From Spirochaetales bacterium (GTDB taxonomy: Bacteria; Spirochaetota; Spirochaetia; Treponematales; Rectinemataceae): a stretch of 8,919 bases of DNA. This document shows, piece after piece, positions 5,792 to 8,919 of the stretch. The stretch lies in the NCBI GenBank assembly GCA_015657395.1, contig JADLKI010000004.1:15098-24016 (forward strand), in the 5' to 3' direction. The position numbers and the translations under genes are program-made. Numbering within the stretch: the stretch's first letter is position 1; every line of letters starts with the position of its first letter. Below the pieces are notes generated by a model, which saw nothing but the letters and a program-made list of their open reading frames with translations, was not told where the DNA came from and searched no databases.

Positions 5792-7234
5792 ATGAAGACA
5801 TCACTCGAGATTCCGATGCAGGAAGTGCGGCGCCGGCTTTCCATGGACAACCCCTGGTGGCAGGCTGGGCGCGGGGTCGAGGTTGAGGAAAGGACCTGGC
5901 CTCACAGATCCTACTTCCGCCCGTTTTTTGAGCTGGCTCAGGATAGAACGGTAAAACGGGCCACCGTGCTCATCGGACCCAGGCGGGTAGGGAAGACCGT
6001 CATGCTCCACCAGTTTGTGCAAAAACTGCTCGACGAGGGCATACGGGGAATCGACATACTGTTTCTCTCTCTGGATACCCCACTGTATTCAGGGCGTTCG
6101 CTCGAAAGCCTCCTTCGTCTTTTCATGGAGACGCATGGGCACCGAGAAAATACACCGCTCTGGGTTATTTTCGATGAGATTCAGTACTTCAAGGACTGGA
6201 GCATTCATCTGAAGTCCCTCGTAGATTCCTATCCGACAATCCGCTTCATCGCGAGCGGTTCGGCCGCGGCTGCTCTGAAAATGAAGAGTATGGAGTCGGG
6301 CGCCGGCCGGTTCACCGACTTCTTTCTTCCGCCATTGACGTTTGCCGAATTTCTGGAATTTACTGGCAAGGATGCGGCGCTCATACGGCCAACCGGAGCT
6401 GACAATGAAATCGGTCCAGAATATCGCTGTTCCGATATCGATGCGCTGAACCGTGAGTTCGTCGATTATGTCAATTTCGGCGGATTTCCCGAAGCGGTCA
6501 TGAATCCTAGTATTCGCGCCAATCCTTCCCGCTTTCTCCGTCAGGACATCGTGGACAAAGTACTGCTCAAGGACCTCCCAAGTCTCTATGGGATCTCAGA
6601 CACTCAGGCGCTCAACCGCTTTTTTAATGTGCTTGCCTACAATACAGGGGATGAGTTCAATCTCGAGGCACTCTCCCAACATTCGGATATCAACAAACAG
6701 AAGCTTGCCGACTATATCGAGTATCTCGAAGCGGCATATCTCATTCGAAGGCTACACCGTGTTGACGAAAATGCCCAGCGCCTGAAACGCGCCCGCAGTT
6801 TTAAAATTCACCTTACCAATCCATCGATGCGCGCAGCTTTGTTCGGGATTCTTTCGGAGAGTGACGGGGCGATGGGCAACGTGGCGGAGACCGCGGTCTG
6901 GAGTCAATGGCTCCATAGACAGGGGCTGGACGGCTCTCTGTGCTACGCGCGATGGAAAGAAGGCAGAAAAGACCGCGAGGTCGATCTTGTAGAGATGGAC
7001 CTCGCACATCAGAAACCAATGACGGCGGTGGAAGTCAAATGGTCGGACCGCATTCTCGAACATCCCGAGGAACTGGCAGGAATCGGAGAGCTGGCCTCAA
7101 AGTATACACTTGGCCGCCGGGTCATCGCGACGACGAAGACGGCAACGGGGATCGTGGAATTTGCTGGTGCTCACATCTTTTGTATCCCGACGGCACTGTT
7201 CTGCTACTCCATGACGAAAGAAGTTGTTGAATGA
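5792..7234 (+). CDS. AAA ATPase with DUF4143 C-terminal domain
   Basis: A 480-residue soluble protein with AAA_14-type ATPase plus DUF4143 architecture. Walker A is GPRRVGKT (62-69; Lys68, Thr69), Walker B is WVIFDEIQ (124-131) and a sensor-like strand is RFIASGSAA (151-159). GAGRFTDFFLPPLTFAEFLEF (170-190) and YVNFGGFPEAV (226-236) are characteristic of the family. A winged-helix-like segment follows (about 288-325), then a C-terminal region with Glu366, Asp398 (REVDLV) and Glu414-x-Lys416 (VEVKW), the residue pattern of a PD-(D/E)XK nuclease-like fold. Such genes are widespread and patchily distributed in bacteria and archaea; their cellular role is not established. ATG 5792 has GGGAG at 5779-5783. 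It follows the tRNA terminator and AT-rich DNA, suggesting an accessory insertion. Its stop TGA (7232-7234) is the only interruption between this frame and the aminopeptidase frame. The last residues (MTKEVVE, 474-480) may not be native to it. Confidence 0.9.
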   Translation: MKTSLEIPMQEVRRRLSMDNPWWQAGRGVEVEERTWPHRSYFRPFFELAQDRTVKRATVLIGPRRVGKTVMLHQFVQKLLDEGIRGIDILFLSLDTPLYSGRSLESLLRLFMETHGHRENTPLWVIFDEIQYFKDWSIHLKSLVDSYPTIRFIASGSAAAALKMKSMESGAGRFTDFFLPPLTFAEFLEFTGKDAALIRPTGADNEIGPEYRCSDIDALNREFVDYVNFGGFPEAVMNPSIRANPSRFLRQDIVDKVLLKDLPSLYGISDTQALNRFFNVLAYNTGDEFNLEALSQHSDINKQKLADYIEYLEAAYLIRRLHRVDENAQRLKRARSFKIHLTNPSMRAALFGILSESDGAMGNVAETAVWSQWLHRQGLDGSLCYARWKEGRKDREVDLVEMDLAHQKPMTAVEVKWSDRILEHPEELAGIGELASKYTLGRRVIATTKTATGIVEFAGAHIFCIPTALFCYSMTKEVVE

Positions 7235-7282
7235 CAGTTCGCACGCCATGCCAAGCCGTGGAAGCAACTGGGCGATCTGCTG

Positions 7283-8323
7283 GTGAATTACTGTGCGGAG
7301 GTGAAGCCTGGTCAGAGAGTAATGATCGCGATGGTCGAAATTGAAACATATGACTTAATGAAATGTGTTTACGACTCAGTCATACGTGCCGGCGGATATC
7401 CACAAGTTCAATTCTTGTCAGAAGAGTTGCGGCATTCATTGCTTTTGAATGGAAATGACAAGCAAATAGCATGGCTCCCCGAGATGGAGATGTGGGGCAT
7501 GGAATGGGCGGACGTATATATCGCGCTGCGCGGTGCCCACAACCTCTACGAGATGCACGACATTGCGAGCGACAAGCTGTCAGCACAGCAGAAGGTGCTG
7601 GGAGAGGTATCCACAAGCAGGTGGAAAAATACACGCTGGGTGCTTATCAGGGTGCCGACGGTGGCCTACGCCATGCAGGCGAAATGCGACTATGAGACGA
7701 TACTTGAGATGTTTTTTTCTTCGTGTTTTCTCGATTGGGAGAGCGAGAAGAAGAAATGGATTCGGTGGAGCGAAACGCTCAACAAAGGCAGGCAGGTACA
7801 CATAGTCGGCCAGGGTACCGATTTGACCATGTCGGTCGAAGGGCGTACATGGATTCCCGCCTGCGGCGGAAACAACATGCCCGACGGAGAGATAGCGACG
7901 GCACCAGTGTGCGAATCGGTCAACGGCACGATCTATTTCGAAAATCCTGCGGTATTGAGCGGCAGATTAGTATACGGATTGGCCCTGAGCTGGGAGAATG
8001 GGAAATTGGTACGTGCAAAATCGGACACCGAGCAGGCTTTTCTGCAGTCCATCCTGAATACGGATGCGGGCTCATCACAGATTGGGGAGCTGGCGATCGG
8101 CACGAACCCCAACGTAAACAGATTCTGCAATGATATCCTGTCGGACGAGAAAATTTACGGAACGATGCATATTGCACTTGGTCGTGCCTATCCGGCGAGC
8201 GGTGGCACCAGTAAATCTGCAATTCACTGGGACATCATCAAAGATACAAGGATTCCAGGAAGCACGATATATCTCGATGAAAAGCCCATTTTAAAAGATG
8301 GGAAGATCTTGCTTGATCAATAG
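7283..8323 (+). CDS. M29 family metallo-aminopeptidase (AmpS/AmpT-like), start unclear
   Basis: From GTG 7283 this is 346 residues. It matches the M29 two-metal aminopeptidases, cytosolic enzymes removing N-terminal residues from peptides. Numbered from that GTG, the metal and catalytic set is complete: Glu203 (NMPDGE), Glu269 (IGEL), His296 and Tyr303 (MHIALGRAYP), and His315 with Asp317 (IHWD). The spacing (66 between the glutamates, 7 from His to Tyr) agrees with the family. The true start is doubtful: there is no good Shine-Dalgarno sequence before GTG 7283, and the same frame upstream reads QFARHAKPWKQLGDLL from 7235, which looks like genuine protein leading into the conserved VNYCAEVKPGQRVMI. 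Further upstream in frame comes TGA 7232 and then ATG 7211 (MTKEVVE), which would give the usual length of about 370 residues if the TGA were sense. It converges on the C45-like remnant. Confidence 0.88.
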   Translation: MNYCAEVKPGQRVMIAMVEIETYDLMKCVYDSVIRAGGYPQVQFLSEELRHSLLLNGNDKQIAWLPEMEMWGMEWADVYIALRGAHNLYEMHDIASDKLSAQQKVLGEVSTSRWKNTRWVLIRVPTVAYAMQAKCDYETILEMFFSSCFLDWESEKKKWIRWSETLNKGRQVHIVGQGTDLTMSVEGRTWIPACGGNNMPDGEIATAPVCESVNGTIYFENPAVLSGRLVYGLALSWENGKLVRAKSDTEQAFLQSILNTDAGSSQIGELAIGTNPNVNRFCNDILSDEKIYGTMHIALGRAYPASGGTSKSAIHWDIIKDTRIPGSTIYLDEKPILKDGKILLDQ

Positions 8324-8355
8324 TACCCTCAAACGTGTTTTTCGATAGAGCAATG

Positions 8356-8396
8356 CAGCAGAGAATTTGAATGAGTCATTCAAAGGTTTCCTGCTG
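8356..8396. repeat. Intergenic inverted repeat between convergent genes
   Basis: A perfect 9-bp inverted repeat TTTGAATGA (8366-8374) / TCATTCAAA (8376-8384) around one central base lies inside a second pair of arms, CAGCAG (8356-8361) and CTGCTG (8391-8396). Together they form a long imperfect hairpin between the aminopeptidase stop (8323) and the convergent C45-like remnant stop (8405). Neither strand has a T run right after it, so an intrinsic terminator is not proven; a bidirectional end-of-transcript structure is an inference. Confidence 0.5.
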
Positions 8397-8404
8397 AGCT
8401 GGCT

Positions 8405-8610
8405 TTATCCCTTATCCAACACCTGTTTGAAGATTGGATCATCGAAACCTTGTATGGTTGTATATGTCGAACAGCAAGGCGGCCCACAGTCAGTCTGAGC
8501 TCCTGAGCATCGATGTCGAAGTAAAAGGACAGCAGTGTTTCCCAGCGATTCTCGGCCGGTGTGGCGGTATTCTGGTGCCGACAGATGGAATCGGGAAAAC
8601 CGGCATGGTC
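8405..8610 (-). pseudogene. C-terminal remnant of a C45-family autoproteolytic acyltransferase/hydrolase
   Basis: On the minus strand from about 8610, one frame reads DHAGFPDSICRHQNTATPAE, then RWETLLSFYFDIDAQELRLTVG. This resembles the C-terminus of the C45 peptidase family (isopenicillin-N/6-APA acyl-CoA acyltransferase-like), where a [YF]PxSICRH block, an ExxxTxxS strand and GPPC-x-x-x-Y occur in this order. At about 8482-8488 homology jumps to the next minus frame, which reads GPPCCSTYTTIQGFDDPIF and ends at the stop at 8405-8407. One extra G in the GGG run would restore a single frame, so this is a 1-nt deletion or a sequencing error. The N-terminal part, including the catalytic Cys, is missing: beyond about 8610 the opposite strand encodes an aldehyde dehydrogenase. 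The assignment rests on recalled family motifs, not a search. Confidence 0.6.
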
Positions 8611-8919
8611 CAACACCCCGCCCAACAAGAGAGTGCAGGTACTGTTCAGGATGAAAGCTCTGCTCGACAAGCATCTGAATGAGCTGACCCTCATGGTGGC
8701 AAAGGAGAATGGGAAAGTCCTCGACGAGGCGATGGGTGATGTGCTCAAGGTAACGGAGGTCGTGGAATTCGCCTGCGGCATTACCCATCTCACGAAGGGC
8801 GATGCTATTATGAACTGCACGAATGGCTATGACACTACGCAGTATATGGAGAGCCTTGGTGTCTTCGGCGGTATTGCACCATGGAATTTCCCCGCCATGA
8901 TCCCTATGGGATGGATGGC
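8600..8919 (+). pseudogene. mmsA: Methylmalonate-semialdehyde dehydrogenase-like ALDH, 5'-truncated, 3' end outside window
   Basis: From 8600 the plus strand encodes PAWSNTPPNKRVQVLFRMK, then LTLMVAKENGKVLDEAMGDV, EVVEFACG and GVFGGIAPWNFPAMIPMGWM, and the frame runs off the end. This is the first part of the NAD-binding domain of a CoA-acylating methylmalonate-semialdehyde dehydrogenase (MmsA/IolA-type). PWNFP contains the conserved Asn of ALDHs, and the EFACG block is typical of the MmsA branch. The catalytic Cys would be beyond the window. The first 40-60 residues expected before PAW (INGxW, NPSTGEV and so on) are absent in all frames: upstream of 8600 this strand is antisense to the C45 remnant, and the frame has a stop at 8522-8524. 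Possible starts ATG 8585 or ATG 8651 have no clear Shine-Dalgarno sequence and would give an N-terminally clipped enzyme. Confidence 0.75.

Noticed and set aside
8385..8600. Insertion sequence ends (GGTTTCC / GGTTTTCC) flanking 8385-8600
   Set aside because: The similarity is short and imperfect, no target duplication is seen, and the intervening minus strand fits a C45-like remnant rather than a transposase.

Overview
The window looks like a moderately GC-rich bacterial chromosome segment, with high GC in coding DNA and one strongly AT-rich stretch near 5690-5775. The relaxed lipobox (FFSC) of a small TPR-like lipoprotein, the clostridial/spirochaetal flavour of the acyltransferase and DUF6320-like pair, and an initiator tRNA lacking an encoded CCA are compatible with a spirochaete. 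This is a tentative inference; there is no rRNA or other firm taxonomic marker here.

Layout. (1) 1-621: the 3' end of an ABC-F ATPase gene, converging on a small lipoprotein gene (632-1030, minus). (2) 1031-1088: a very compact divergent control region in which two good promoters overlap back to back, one for the lipoprotein and one for the rightward DUF554 membrane protein gene (1089-1784). (3) 1756-3882: a promoter embedded in the end of the DUF554 gene appears to drive a possibly leaderless acyltransferase gene (HxxxDG motif, 1792-3159). It overlaps a gene for a zinc-ribbon, six-helix membrane protein (DUF6320-like, 3143-3882) whose frame is broken at a C5G5 palindrome. (4) 4093-5433: an RhlE-type DEAD-box RNA helicase with a TTG start. 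Its stop codon lies inside the -35 box of the promoter of an initiator tRNA-fMet gene (5470-5542), which is followed by a strong intrinsic terminator. (5) 5577-5791: an AT-rich leader, then an AAA ATPase/DUF4143 gene (5792-7234), probably an accessory gene. (6) 7211-8323: an M29 metallo-aminopeptidase with all metal and catalytic residues, but an obscure start: its frame continues upstream into the ATPase frame, interrupted only by one TGA. (7) 8324-8919: an intergenic inverted repeat, a frameshifted C-terminal remnant of a C45-family (isopenicillin-N acyltransferase-like) gene on the minus strand, and, joined to it at about 8600-8610, a 5'-truncated methylmalonate-semialdehyde-dehydrogenase-like gene running off the window.

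The left two thirds is mostly housekeeping or ordinary conserved genes. The acyltransferase/zinc-ribbon membrane protein pair is the most plausible uncharacterised functional unit. The right third (about 7200-8620) has several lesions close together: an in-frame TGA, a 1-nt frameshift and a gene-gene breakpoint. That suggests either local gene decay and rearrangement or residual sequencing/assembly errors. I see no CRISPR array, complete insertion sequence, integrase or replication origin.
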